Assembly: GCF_963675165.1 (NCBI RefSeq)
Contig: NC_087377.1
Location: 14,566,198-14,630,197, forward strand
Direction of reading: 5' to 3'
DNA length: 64,000 bases
Origin: Halichondria panicea
Taxonomy: Eukaryota > Porifera > Demospongiae > Suberitida > Halichondriidae
The position numbers were made by a program, and so were the translations under genes. The notes under the pieces were generated by a model that made no database searches, had not been told where the DNA came from, and saw only the letters and a list, made by a program, of their open reading frames with translations. Below are positions 12,901-24,629 of the stretch, piece after piece (positions within the stretch are counted from its first letter, which is position 1; the number at the start of each line of letters is the position of its first letter).

Positions 12901-13166
12901 ATGTTGGTAAGGTTGTTGTACATGTATAATTTTAATGAATTATTATTATAGCAAGATAATCTTTAATTAATTGTCATGCATGCATGCATCGACAGCTTAT
13001 GCTCTTGTACTTGTGCCAGTATAATTATCATACAACACTCATGCAGCCTCAAGTTTATATTTTTCGTGTCTCGTGTAAATGTTGCCTGACTTTTATATCC
13101 GTGCAGATCCCAGTACTCCCCTCAGAAGACAACCCGAGCCACTTAGCATTTATCAGGGACACTTAA
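7393..13166 (+). CDS. DNAAF3: Dynein axonemal assembly factor 3 (DNAAF3), 15 exons, 474 aa
   Basis: Exons: 7393-7477, 7611-7658, 7721-7815, 7871-7964, 8321-8414, 8462-8525, 8654-8736, 8885-8975, 9168-9293, 9936-10058, 10456-10660, 11588-11687, 12040-12114, 12588-12669, 13107-13166. All phases match and the sum is 1425 nt. The start ATG opens MAANIDGFGAVTWWGFSPAL, matching the family's conserved WWG-SPALDL N-terminus. Other diagnostic blocks are VVNVLLVGAADLRH, EPSEKMGLQERVELFLELYG, RRGYWGDIVSSPYLSFG and GSCSVTLLPLNS. DNAAF3 is a cytoplasmic factor needed to preassemble axonemal inner and outer dynein arms before transport into cilia. It has a methyltransferase-like fold (family knowledge), and the LLVGAADLRH block fits its first strand. 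The acidic insert near exon 11 (EEIDEEQEAV) is variable in the family. Exon 10 is preceded by a long CA repeat. The product is somewhat shorter than vertebrate homologues, mainly at the C-terminus. Confidence 0.95.
8085..8231. mobile_element. MITE, 147 bp, CAGGGCTGC terminal inverted repeats
   Basis: Lies in DNAAF3 intron 4. It starts CAGGGCTGCATTGAGG and ends GGATGCAGCCCTG, with C/G-rich runs inside. The flanks are an apparent 5-bp duplication CTATT (8080-8084 and 8232-8236). A second member is at 46583-46748. The termini look hAT-like, but the short target duplication is atypical for hAT, so no superfamily is assigned. Confidence 0.75.
9846..9923. repeat. (CA)n microsatellite upstream of DNAAF3 exon 10
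   Basis: About 39 uninterrupted CA units. The run ends about 12 bp before the exon 10 acceptor (exon starts 9936), where the polypyrimidine tract would be expected. Confidence 0.95.
10690..11170. mobile_element. Cluster of CCGTATAGCGGG-type foldback elements
   Basis: In DNAAF3 intron 11. The first member begins ACCGTATATTTGG and ends AAATAACCCGCTATATAG near 10927. A second terminus, ACCGTATAGCGGGTTATTTT, follows at about 11052. Boundaries of the second member are unclear. Confidence 0.55.
11263..11457. mobile_element. Degenerate MITE of the AGTAATACGGTA family
   Basis: In DNAAF3 intron 11. It shares the internal block AGCCAAATCAGCAG…GACCCTTTGCGATCTAAC, then CAACCATCGCAAAG and the end CTAGTAATACG, with the elements at 23202, 28398 and 44937. 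Its 5' terminus has diverged. Confidence 0.6.
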
Positions 13167-13440
13167 TTAATAATTATAATTATGCAACCTTATAATTATA
13201 CTTTCACTGTAAAAATTAATTATCATGTTATTTAGTTACTCATATTCATTGTTCAATAAGAACATAGTCACAGGAGGCATAATCGAGGCAATGGACAATT
13301 TTAAGCATGCATTAATCACTCACAAATAATACGGAACATATCATTATCACGCTGACAAAATAAACAACAATGCTCTGCCTATAATACTTAAGTGCTATCA
13401 ACTACAACGGCTATATAGCTGGCAATCAGATCGTCCATTG

Positions 13441-16400
13441 TCATGACTTCCCCTGCAGCTGCTTGCCAAGATACTCCCTGCATAGAGGAGAGAGCAAATT
13501 ACTCTTGGACTACATATTGTGCCTTGGTCACCCTATATAAGCAAGCAAAACTCTATAATAATAGTATATCCATAGCATATAATTATGTGTTTCAACTTGT
13601 GTTAGCAGGCCACCGCTTTCTTACAACCACACGCAGTTGGGCAGCCTGCCCTGGTTTTTTTACTGTTACTGTATAATACTGATTTCCTGCATAGCCAACA
13701 TAATTATATACAATGCATGCAGATTCATGCACTCACCAGTTTTGAACCATCATCTTTTGAATGGCCAGTAGTGCCTGCATACGAACCTCCGAGTTGCCAT
13801 GGTTGACCAGGTTCATCACTAGGCTCTTTCCTCCAAGTTCGTCAACATTTCTACAGTGTGTGGGGTACGTGGTACATGATATGGGGGGTAACATTGTACT
13901 GATTTCAGATATATTATATTGTTATTTCATGCAGTTTTGTTACAGTACCGTAGCGGGTATAAACTTTTGCAGAAATACCTTTAGAAAGGTTTTCGGGGAT
14001 GCGGAATAGTAGCCTTTTGCAACATGCATTAATTTCGTGAGCTAGTATAAATGTTCTCTTAATCAGCGAAAAACACGAACATTTCAAAATATACTCGCTA
14101 TAACAGTATCAAGAGTAGTCTTGACGATAATTATGTAGAGCAACACATTCTTGAACGTAAAAATGGTATACATGTATGTACATGGTGATGACTGTATTTC
14201 TTTGAGGTTGGAGAAACTCTTTGATTGGGAAACAGATTTCATTTGAGTAGTCTGGGTCTGTTGTATTGTGTACAGAGTTATACACGTACTCCTGGTACAG
14301 TAAGCAGTATACACGTAAATGGACTGCTATTGAACTCACTTCTTCCCTCTGGGGTAGTATCTCACATACTCTCCCAGGTCATGTGACGCCACAGCGATGG
14401 CCGTTGAATTCTGAGACTCTTCTAAAATGGCCACCAACATTCTCAATATCTCGTGACGGTTTTCGTTCAAGCGCATTACGTTTTCTCTCTGAAGGAGGGG
14501 TGTGTTTGTGGGGATAGATGTGAAATGTAGCAGCTACAAGTACTTGTAGTAGTATATCAATGGAGTATTTGTGTTCACATGTAAATTACAGTCCAAATAG
14601 CGTGCACACACAAATATCACTACTAAGGGATAGCACACATCTGCACACTAACTATACATTATAGGTAAGGATCATCCACACCATTTCTAAAATACAGTCA
14701 TGTATACATGACCACAGACCAAGCCACAAACATGTCAACAGACTGTCACTGTTATTATAGCATGTCATACTGTTACAAGCCACCTGCTGGTACAGCTGCA
14801 TGTTTGTATATACGAGTGCACTAAACAGCTAGCGAGCTCACCCAGAATTTGTCCGAGCGATGACAGGGACTCCATTCCAGGCGGCCACTCTTCACCTCAG
14901 CGGAATACTCGTCAAACGAGCTGTGAACAAGACAAATCAGTAATCAGTAATCTGAATGCAGAATAACAACTAAAGTGTACAGAATTATACATCATGTAGC
15001 CTTTGGCTAGTTTTGTGCGAATGATTTCATAGAGCAACCACCAGAAAGAACCTATAATTAAGCCAACTTCTGCAGGGGAGACTTACACATGTATACATGA
15101 TACGCACAATAGAGTACAGTGTGATTTAGCGAACTATTAATGGCAATTTTAAATTTGACGAGCAGTCAGTGATGCTGTGGCATTATTAATGTCAAACATC
15201 AAGCTAAAACATTGGCGATAATTTGGCCACCATCACCTTGATTCGCCAAATTTACCTGCTATACTGTAGAGTATGAAATTATGACCAAGAAGTAAAGCAC
15301 TTAAATACAATGCAGCCCCTCCCCTTGCCTGAGGTCTTGTAGATAGTTGTTAAGTTTCTCGTGCAGGAACTCAACGTCCTCCGTGAGGTCCGTGTCGTCT
15401 CTGGTCTGTTTCATGAGCACACTCAACACCTGAGGGGGGAGGGGCACCATGGCAACTCAAAGGATAAGTACACTGCACTGCACAGTGTACATACACACTG
15501 TAGTAAAATGACCTGTTTTGAGTTAGTCAAGTACAAACTGAAGATTTCATCACAAACTGAAAATTACCCGCTGTACGGTATGTGTACAGTGCGTGTACGT
15601 GTATGCAAGGTGTACTCACTGGAATAACCTTGAAGTGAATGATATCTGTTGCATACAGTGCAGAGATGGTCTTGGACGGCAGCTCAATGAAGTTCTGCAA
15701 ATAACAAAGTACATGTATTAGGAGTGACATACATTTATCTGAGTGGTTAGAACCAATCATGTACATGTAGCCCTGGGTTACCGTTGGGCGTGACCAACAG
15801 TACATGTAGCTGTAATAAAGAAGTGGCCCAGCTGCTACAAGTCTAAACACATGCTACGGAATCTTAAGGGTCCATTTACCTTACTGTATTATAGAACACT
15901 GACTACAGGGATACCATGTATAAGCCCATGCAGGAATCCAACTGTCAAGAACCACTAGGAATGAGACTCACTCACTCACTCACCCTGAAGGTGGCTAGAA
16001 TGATTCTCTGAACCTTCTCTCTGTTAGTGGCCTTGAGGACATCACACAACACCACGGCAACTGGGTACCTGCACAGTCATACATGTATATAGTGCAAGCA
16101 CATGTACAACTCTCACACGTACATACATGTATGAACAAAAACTAGCATGATAAAAATAAAGATGCATTAGCTTGAAATGGGTTTAGTTGTTGCACTAAAT
16201 GTCCAGGTATTGCAGACCTACCAATGAACACAGATATCGTGCGTCCCAATTAGGTCATATGCTCACACCTAAAAATTGTACGCCTCTAGTCTACTACATG
16301 TAGCAATGAAATACTGTATAATTTATTAGCAGTAACACTACAGCATCTATAGCTCGCTAAGCCCCAGCAATAAAATAGTGTATGATAAAACTAGCTCCAA

Positions 16401-19305
16401 ACACTGTACCAGGTTAGCCTATAGTAACACCCACTACTACTGTAGAAGTAAGTCCCTCAACTCACTCCTTCATCTTCTCTAGAATCTCCACATTGAAGGA
16501 GAGCATCCAGATGATAAACACCAGCTGGTAGTGGAGCTGAAACGAGACACGGCGATCCAGCACATCCAAGACTCTGTATGTGTGTGTGTAGTGTGGAAGG
16601 GTTACATGTATGTATACAGTGCAGAGTGAACAAGTATGGCAAGTGGAAATTGAGATTAGGTAAAGATCACTACCACAAGAAAACACTGAAGGATTTAGCA
16701 AAAAATTAAGATTAGGTAAAGATCACTATCGCAAGAAAACACTATAGAACATAGCACAAATTGAGATTAGGTAAAGATCACTACTACAATAAAACACTGT
16801 AAAGACATACATGTAGCACAAAGATCACTTCCGCAATAAAACACTCTGTTGCAGAAACTACACAGCAAAAGTTTGGTGTAAAGAACTAATATTGGATATG
16901 GTACCCCTCCCTCTCCTGTACTAGGAAAGGTTTGACTCACGGTTTGATTCCGTTGGCACTGTAGAAGTCGTTTCTGTAGCACTCTTTCTTGAGGAAGGTC
17001 ATGAGAGTCTTTGACACACACTCCCAATACTGCTCCATCTGGAGAACACACAGCAATGGCAAAATCAAATGTGAGGGAAGGTTGAAGAGCAACATTGGTG
17101 TACATGTAAATACAACGACTAGTAGGTTCTCCATTTTAGTAAGGTAGACATGTTACCGACAAAGGAGTTTAGAGCAATAGAGAAAATACATTAAAAATTA
17201 GCCCTGGCCTCAAAAAGAAAACTTCTATGTACACAATAATTATACAGACAATAGGATAAGGAAGATTGAGACACTCACGGCTGGGCTGAGTTGTCCTATG
17301 GTCCAGGAGAGGAACTGCCTGAGGTCATCAGCTGGTAGAATGTCCTTACTGCTGGCAGCCAGTCGAGCAACCACCAGACTAGCCTGTGTTATAAAGGTGG
17401 ATGGTTATAGGGCAGAGACTAGAGATGTGCTATAAAGGAGGATGGTTTAGGGCAGAGACTAGAGATGTGTTATAAAGGAGGGTGGTTTAGGGCAGAGACT
17501 AGAGATGTGCTATAAAGGAGGGTGGTTTAGGGCAGAGACTAGAGATGTGCTATAAAGGAGGGTGGTTTAGGGCAGAGACTAGAGATGTGCTATAAAGGAG
17601 GGTGGTTTAGGGCAGAGACTAGAGACGAGCATACAACACATGTAGCTACATTAGCTGGACAGCCTCTAACTGTTGACTCAAAACAAACATGAACTTTGAG
17701 AGTTCTTAGCTCAATTTAAAAATGTAACAGATACATACATTATAGTAGTGGCGAGAGTTAGGCAAAATTGTACACAATGGTTGTAGAGGCAGGCTTACTT
17801 GAAATTTGTTGTAATTGTCGTTTCTAAAGAGAATGTTCAGTAGTGGTTTTATCAGCTCACACCTAGCTTGTGTATGTGTGTGTGTGTGTGGGGGGGGGGG
17901 GGGGTCAACATGCATTAGAGGTTTCTTGTAAACACGGCTATACGCTCAACAAAAGAACCAACAAACGCGTCGATCAACAAACAAAAGTACTGTCATGATT
18001 GTACAAGTAACATACATGTACATGTAATCTGGTACAACTCTCGGGTCATGTGCACCATCATCTATACGTTATGTTGTGAGTATAATCAACTGGCATAAGT
18101 ATAACGCTTGCTATGTACCTACAACGAACAACCTCTAACCAGAAGCAATGACAGTCATGCATACATGTACATGGCTGCATACAATATACAATACCGTGGT
18201 GTATATTTAATCCACACAACACTTACCCTTGGTTGGCTACCAACAGTTTAGTGGTGTTTTCATCCTATAGAGAGAAATTGTTCTAGTGAAAAAACACACA
18301 CACACACCAATGTTACATGTAGTAAAATTAGTACATGTACTCGTGAGAGAAGGAGCAAACTGAACAACTCTACAGCCTTTGATTTGATTCTCTGATACAC
18401 AGGGCCGTCACTATTTTTGCAGAGTGTACGTACCAAAGACTTTGTAAGCAGCCACAAATCTATGTTTTGAATTCAAGTGCTCTCACCTCTGTGATGTCAC
18501 TGAGAACGGTCATGATCATCTGTAGCGATTCATCTTTTCTCACTTTGGACAGCAGGTTCAAGAAGAGTTGAACACACTGCAAAATATGGTTACAGCAACA
18601 GGACGAGGTGAAATGCATACATGTTGATACGGATATTACAGTTATAGCATAACTACTTCATGAGGTGTGTATACCGTCATGAATAATTAAGTATCTATCC
18701 TCACACATGTACAGAGAGTAAGCCAGTGGAGAAATGCCCTTTTCTTCCCGAAGGATGGACAAAGTTGTAGGTCATACTCCTATCTAGAGAGCTATCAGGT
18801 ACTTTTGTTTCAGCAAACCAAGGCAAGGTAACCTGCAAATTGGCCTAGGTGATGACTTTGTTCTCAGATTTATGTTAATTGTTCCCTTTCTCTGCAAATA
18901 GGACTAGTTGTTCCCTGCATATACATCTTCAAGGGCAAACAGGTCCACACAGAGAAACTTATATGTCTGATCTTGGTTTAGCAAGGAATAAATAGCTACT
19001 ACCTAAAACTTGCTTTCTTCACATGTGAACATGTGGCACTTAGCTTCTTACTGCGCATGCTCAAACTCCTCATTCTGTGGGTGGGCGTATTATCGAGTCA
19101 AAATACCCCTGTGCAAAAACTTCGAAGCAAAATAGGAGATGGGCTTATTTTCGTGAGGGTACAGTACCACTGGATCGTAAGCACTGATACTAACTTACTA
19201 ACTTACAACGTCTGGTTTTCTCTTGATAATGAATGCCCTCTCTTCAGAGTCAACAGGAATGATCTGGTCACTAAGGTGATACTCTGTGTCTGTGATCGCC
19301 TGGTT

Positions 19306-19343
<38 letters not shown>

Positions 19344-20783
19344 GAGGGGGGGGACGGTTTGGTTTGGTTAGAGGCTTGAAATCAAGGCCAGAACACTATG
19401 GTTACATGAGCTTGAATGCAGTCACATAATTTAACTGTATGTGTGCGTGTGTATGTGGAAAGGGAGAGTAGAATAGGAATAGAATAGGAAATTAAAATTA
19501 ATGGTAAAGAATGAGAGAGAAGTGGAGAATGAAGGAATAATGATATGTGTCTTACTTGTAATACGACGAGAAATTGAAGTTTCTCTTTCTCAATTCCATT
19601 GCTTGCACAGCAATGCGATTATAGGTGCTCGAAGCTGTGAGAGTACAAGCAACAAGGTATCATCACATAGTCACATGACAGCCTCCATTTACCGACTGTA
19701 AAGGGCAGACTATTAGGCTTGAAAGGAGGACAAGCTGACAAATGACAATATCAGTTGTCGAGATTCTATTAAAAGAATAGTAGAATAGAAAGGCTGCAAA
19801 GCTAGGGGGAGACCATTTTGAGTATCACTATTAAATGTGGTACAATTTTATCTGCCATAGAATGTTCTACATGTACGTGTATCTAAAAAGACCCCTCCTT
19901 CTACCTCTGGAGATTTCTCTCATAATTAAGCCACCATATAGATCAGGGTGTCATACAGAATTTTGAAGTAGAGGGGGAAATAAGAAAGACTAAGTAACCA
20001 GAAAATGTTGCTAAAAAAAAGTTAAATCTTATTTCAATACCCTGTTAGCATGAAAAATTGCCAGCTATGGACACTATAGTACCTGAATGAGGGGGGGGGG
20101 GATTGGAGCTAGAGGGGGATATCCCTCCTTTCTCTCCCCTGTATGACACCCTGTAAATTCATTACCGTAAGATCTCGATTTAAAGCGACACTTTTTAATA
20201 ATTACGAAGCCAGAGGTCGCATCTTTTGGAGGTTGAACAATTATATTGAAGTCCTGGTGTCGCATGTTTAGAGGGTCGCATCTAATTGGAGGTAACTTTA
20301 CAGAGTCTACTTGCCTCGATTTCAGGCCGCTTAAAAACACTGATTTTCCAGTGGGCTACAATCGAGGCTAGGGAGTGGCTACATTTACAACGCGACATTA
20401 AAAAATAATTGTCAACGCAGCTGTCGCTACTTGAGGTCAGAAAATTGCTGAAGCTCCTGGGTGTCGCATATTTAGAGGGTCGCCTTAAATCGAGGTCTTA
20501 CGGTACACTAGCCTCAAAACGTAATTATTAAAACGGCGCCTTATTTAGATAAGTACTGTATATCGCTTGGCGCTAATACACGTAGCTGTTACATGCATTA
20601 ACTCTTCATCCAATAAACGTCTTGAAAATATGGGACAGTCATATCTGACACAAACACACTCACACTACAATTCTACACATGCGCACACACACACACACAC
20701 AAACCATGCGTACTGCTTCTTTCTTGATGTGCCTCCTCGACATGGTCGATGATGTTGTCCAGTTTCTGATAGCCCCCCGCCAT
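13441..20783 (-). CDS. ATP6V1H: V-type proton ATPase subunit H, 16 exons, 454 aa
   Basis: Exons 5' to 3': 20783-20705, 19634-19556, 19270-19207, 18576-18487, 18264-18227, 17862-17799, 17383-17279, 17038-16941, 16573-16466, 16068-15984, 15694-15620, 15429-15329, 14920-14842, 14488-14340, 13850-13737, 13477-13441; phases close throughout. Diagnostic blocks are [46 protein letters not shown] and EYLGKQL at the C-terminus. Subunit H is an armadillo/HEAT-like cytosolic subunit that couples V1 to V0 and silences ATPase activity in free V1 (family knowledge). The family is about 480 aa, and this one lacks about 12 residues between exons 3 and 4, so a micro-exon may be missed. Exon 1 ([20 protein letters not shown]) fits by phase but not by similarity and is less certain. 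Intron 12 has a GC donor (CAG|GCAAGG). The gene is divergent from the first glycosyltransferase-like gene. Confidence 0.93.
16653..16850. repeat. Four imperfect ~60-bp tandem repeats in an ATP6V1H intron
   Basis: Each copy carries a variant of AAGATCACTACCACAAGAAA followed by ACACT, starting near 16653, 16709, 16772 and 16826. They are more diverged than the 40-bp repeat at 17390. Confidence 0.8.
17390..17629. repeat. Six tandem 40-bp repeats in an ATP6V1H intron
   Basis: The unit begins TATAAAGGAGGGTGGTTTAG and continues GGCAGAGACTAGAGATGTGC. Six copies follow directly, with the inner ones nearly identical and the first and last most diverged. The array starts just upstream of the exon at 17383-17279 (transcript sense) and may vary in number between individuals. 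Confidence 0.95.
19307..19342. repeat. (GT)n microsatellite
   Basis: About 18 GT units followed by a G run, in an ATP6V1H intron. Confidence 0.9.
20160..20520. repeat. Diverged foldback repeat with GAGGTCGC / TTTAGAGGGTCGC words
   Basis: In ATP6V1H intron 1. Repeated words of the type TTAGAGGGTCGC and AAATCGAGGT lie in two halves between CCGTAAGATCTCGATTTAAA and AAATCGAGGTCTTACGG, which are inverted copies of each other. Related words (TTTAGAGGGGCGCCTT) lie at 9450-9800 in DNAAF3 intron 9. Confidence 0.65.
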
Positions 20784-21051
20784 TAGTCTCACCGGTGTCT
20801 CTGAAGTATGCAAACAGTGTCTACGTCTACAGTATGCACTGGTACTATACTGTACTCGAGATCCTGATCTCTCTCTGGGGTTGCTGAGTCAGCATCATGT
20901 GACGGTTGGTTGACCTTTGCTCTCTTAATTTTTTGTGGCGCTGTAATTAGAACAAAGATGTAAAAGCTTCATTCTATATAATATAATATAATGTGTTCGT
21001 CAGTTCTCTACAAAAGAAAAGAAAATCCTGGAAACAAGGCTAACTGTAATT
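20784..21051. promoter_or_regulatory. Shared 5' region of ATP6V1H and the first glycosyltransferase-like gene
   Basis: 268 bp between divergent start codons. The left edge of the segmental duplication falls inside it (about 20968), so the second glycosyltransferase-like copy keeps only the proximal ~80 bp of this promoter. Inferred from geometry. Confidence 0.35.
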
Positions 21052-22062
21052 ATGGTGAAAATTTTTAAGGTGATATTATTATTTATTGTTTCGCTTGGCA
21101 GTATCACACTGCTATGGTTTTACGCAAGGTTATTCTTCACGACTGAGCCAGCTGAACTGGTTAATGCTATTGAAACAAATGCTACTGAAACAAAACACTC
21201 CACGGGGGTTGCACCAACTCGCTTTATCTATCTAACTCAAACAGAAAACTGTATTCCAACTTATCTAAAGTCTCCCGAAGTGATTGGTGACTCTAAAGCA
21301 TGTCAGTGTGATGTCATCATCCTCAGTTACAAAACGAAGTGTGCTGACATGTCATTGCCTCATGTTCAATACATATTCAACTCTAATAAGTCTATAACCT
21401 GGACTACTGGAAGAAACTTGCTTTACGAAGTAGCCAAGAAAAGGAAAGAAAAGTACATCCACTACATTTTCATGGACGATGATGTTCAACTGATACCGGT
21501 GGATAAAAAAAATACACAGAATCCATTTAGGATGTACGAAGAATCTCTCAAGATCTTTCAACCTGCTGTAGTTGTCATCCTCGATTATACCAAGCGAAAC
21601 TATTTCCCTACAACAATTCTCCCTGAGCGATTGGATTGTGAACTCACAAGATATGTACAAATATATAGAATAGACGGCCTCTTTATTGCCTATCACTATC
21701 AAGCGATAGACTACATACTTCCATACGTATCAAAGTACGATTCAGTGAGCTGGTGGTACTCACAAGAGTATACAAATGTCAGGTTGAATATCCGGTTTAA
21801 TGGACAGGTAGTTACTGACCCTCGCTTTAGAACACCCAACCCACAGCATCGCGACTACCAAAAGAGACTGCCTTTACAGGATGCCTTCAATAATTTTGTT
21901 GCTGACATTCGGTTAGAAGAACCAGAAAAGTATCGAAAATCGTTCAAGCCCATTTTACAGCAATGGTTAGCAAATGATGACCCAAAGTGGATGTTGGGCC
22001 AACAAACTTGCGAACGTGATTTATCTGTACATCCATATAGACCTTACGAGAATCTAGCTTAA
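21052..22062 (+). CDS. Type II membrane protein, glycosyltransferase-like, copy 1 (336 aa, intronless)
   Basis: It is a single uninterrupted frame. Residues 4-26 form one hydrophobic signal-anchor (KVILLFIVSLGSITLLWFYA), followed by a short stem with NAT sites, so the catalytic part should face the Golgi lumen. The core has CDVIILSYKTKC, then WTTGRNLLYEVAKKR and YIHYIFMDDDVQLIP. A DDD after hydrophobic strand residues is the usual position of the metal-binding DxD of GT-A glycosyltransferases. The cysteines are sparse and probably form disulfides. The exact family was not recognised, and no substrate is proposed. It is nearly identical to the gene at 25775, including 5' flank. The lack of introns, unlike the other genes here, allows for a retrocopy or transferred origin, but the sequence does not show which. 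Confidence 0.8.
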   Translation: MVKIFKVILLFIVSLGSITLLWFYARLFFTTEPAELVNAIETNATETKHSTGVAPTRFIYLTQTENCIPTYLKSPEVIGDSKACQCDVIILSYKTKCADMSLPHVQYIFNSNKSITWTTGRNLLYEVAKKRKEKYIHYIFMDDDVQLIPVDKKNTQNPFRMYEESLKIFQPAVVVILDYTKRNYFPTTILPERLDCELTRYVQIYRIDGLFIAYHYQAIDYILPYVSKYDSVSWWYSQEYTNVRLNIRFNGQVVTDPRFRTPNPQHRDYQKRLPLQDAFNNFVADIRLEEPEKYRKSFKPILQQWLANDDPKWMLGQQTCERDLSVHPYRPYENLA

Positions 22063-23201
22063 ACAATATTGTCAGTACTAAGTTGTTTTTAGCACCTAGG
22101 CTGCCACTCGCATTTTTATTCATAACTGTGTTTTGAAATTTGTACTTCATAAAAACGCAAGATGTGAATATCAGACAGTCAAAATTTCCTGGTGAAGCAT
22201 GGCCCCCATTTTTCTGAAATGTGACCCTTTGCCCCCCCCCCCCCTGTCAATTTGTTTGTATGAAGATGCCTCGAGGCGTAACCGCATGCAGGAGGAATAC
22301 GGTAAATCTGACTGTTGTTTGTGTATTCTGGCCGTAAGGCCAGGCAAACTATAGATTAGTAGTTTCTCATTACAAAAAAATTATAGTGATTATGATATTC
22401 ATACGGTAAAACAAGAATAATGACAAAATGACAAAAGCTGCCCGCCCGCATGCAATTAGAGAAACTTCAGGACCAGAAACAAGAGTATCACTAATTGGAG
22501 TGGCCTTTACTCCGGGTAATATACCCATAAAACATTGTCACACTTAACTTAAGGCATATACGTTTCTAAATATTATTATATTACATCAGTGCATGGACGA
22601 CACCTGAATGCTTCCTTGGCTAGAATACACTATAATTATAATTATACACACTATATACTAGTTGACAGCAAAAATAATTGCTCTATATATACAATTACAC
22701 AGAGGAGGTCCGACATGCGTGCATGAATCACTATAAGTTCGAATTCAGTGCATTGTGGTCATTGGAGTCACGTGATATGTCCAGGCCAAATGCACTATAG
22801 CACAAGTTAGATCAAAAGGTCATAATTTTATCCCTGGGCCATATCTCCAGCTCATCGTCCATAGTCATAAGTTGCATAGTGCTGAAAAATGCCACAAACC
22901 CCGAAAAAAGGTGCCACAAATCGTGAGCATCGTAGAATCCAAACAGAATGCACTCTTTATTGTAGTCCCTGGAGACGGCCGCAGAGGCAGCCCAATCAAT
23001 ACCATCCTGCAGTGAGAGATGCATGCTCAGTCACAATTATAATTTTGTTTCGAAAAGAATGCCTGTTGCATGCATGGTATGAATAATTATAATTATGCTA
23101 TATTATAGCACATGCATGCATGCACAAGCGGTAATTTTCAAACGACCTTGACTTATATAGCTATATAGTTATGCTCGGTGTTTGTGTATCTAAATGCATC
23201 A

Positions 23202-23423
23202 TACCGTATTACTAGAATATTTTGAGGATGAAGAAGCTTTGCGAATGAGCCAAATCAGCAGAAAATTTGACCCTTTGCGATCTAACTATTGCGTTCTGGC
23301 AAGGATCGTGTGTATATAATAATTTAGGTTTTACGGATTTTATTGTCAAGCATGCGAATTGATCAACCATCGCAAAGTTGGCAAATGTTTGATGCATGCT
23401 CGCAAAACATTCTAGTAATACGG
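23202..23423. mobile_element. MITE, AGTAATACGGTA family
   Basis: The ends are TACCGTATTACTAGAATATT and CATTCTAGTAATACGG, which are inverted copies. The interior has GCGAATGAGCCAAATCAGCA and CAACCATCGCAAAG. It lies in an intron of the SIDT-A' pseudogene. The orthologous insertion is at 28398 in unit 2, so it predates the duplication. Confidence 0.85.
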
Positions 23424-23963
23424 AGATAGAGTAGAAGAGGAATTTAATTCACGTGGTGTTTTAACAATTAATTATATAAATTATTATACTTATATGTAAT
23501 GGCTCTAGGACCATCCTTGTATATATCTCTTCATAACTCCCACAAAAGCCCGGGAAAATTATTGTGCATGCCCAATATAAAGGTTTACTTACGATTGAGA
23601 AGAATATTAAAGCAAACGCCCAGGAGAGAATATGAAGACCATGCACCGAATAAAGCAGTCTTGGTTAGTTTCCTGTACTTTAGCTCCCCAAAAACAGCCT
23701 TAAGTTTGTGATGAAATAGTATATCTGCATGCCACATTGTACAGTTGGAAATGATGATCATGAGCATATATAGAACGCAAACTTGGATGTCTGTGAGCTA
23801 TAGCCAACGTAAGCCCTATACAGGATTATAATAATTATAAGCTGGCCATTGAATGGTCACACTTACAGTAGAGTATTGAGCACGATTACTACAACTGCCA
23901 TTCCAAACTTGGCCTGTATAATAGAAAGACAAATAATTTATGCAGTTAGTTAGTTCAATAAAA

Positions 23964-24215
23964 CCAGGAGCCCATAAAGAGAAGGAGCGGCTAACTACGG
24001 GGATCACGTCTCGTAAGTGGTTATGACCGCATTTCCATATATGCAGGGTCACTTAAGTGGTTGAATCCCTACACGTGTTATACGCAATGCAGGGATGCGG
24101 TTTGCAAGCACTTAGTCGCTTCCATACAAGGAAGTGCGGTTTCACCGGCAATTACGAGATGTGATCCCCGAGTGTACGTTGAAGTTGGCCGCTCCTTCTC
24201 TTTATGGGCTCCTGA
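23964..24215. mobile_element. MITE, 252 bp, present only in duplication unit 1
   Basis: Its terminal inverted repeats are about 27 bp: CCAGGAGCCCATAAAGAGAA at the left and the inverse of TCAGGAGCCCATAAAGAGAA at the right. Imperfect pairing extends about 70 bp inward. The target duplication is TAAAA (23959-23963 and 24216-24220). The empty site survives intact in unit 2 near 29485, so both boundaries are exact and insertion followed duplication. Confidence 0.95.
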
Positions 24216-24629
24216 TAAAACACACTTGCATGCATGTTTGAGAAAAAGAAGGTCTCTGTTGAGGCGACCAATAACAGTCTATATATATATACATGCACAT
24301 TTGTAAGAGTATACCTTGTGTCGTGGTGGATCATGAAATACCCTCTGACCAAAAGTACGACAGAAGCTGCTTGAGCATGCAATGAGGAGTTGATCTGTCA
24401 GCGATAATAGAACTCCACGGCAATCAACAGAGTAAGTAGAACATAGAGGAGAAAGAAATACCCTCAAAACAGAGTGCTAGAACTGAAGGTCTGAAATTAA
24501 TTAAATAAACCAAGATAATGGCAAAAGAAGAGAATAATCAAAAAGTGCTAGCCTCGATCCCAGCCCCTCTCACTAGAGGTCCTGGTAACCACCGTTTTCG
24601 CGTGGGTGGATTCATTAGTACTTTTATCT

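Larger units (their letters stand above)
22812..24490 (-). pseudogene. SIDT-A', truncated and frameshifted 3' copy of a SID-1 family gene
   Basis: It contains only equivalents of the last four exons of SIDT-A: 24490-24315, 23913-23867, 23815-23593 and 23006-22812. The last exon is intact (195 nt, ending RDKIMTF). The exon at 23815-23593 has a +4 ATGC, a +5 and another +4 ATGC relative to SIDT-A, giving a net frameshift. The exon at 24490-24315 has two +4 insertions (TCATG context near 24331, GCATGC near 24376). A 252-bp MITE sits in the intron between the first two. There is no upstream part of the gene, so no channel protein could be made. Confidence 0.9.

Noticed and set aside
17390-17629. 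CRISPR-like array
   Set aside because: Contiguous tandem 40-bp units without spacers, inside an intron of an animal gene.
21352-21702. 116-aa minus-strand frame, repeated at 26072-26422
   Set aside because: Antisense of the duplicated glycosyltransferase-like gene; conserved only because the sense strand is.
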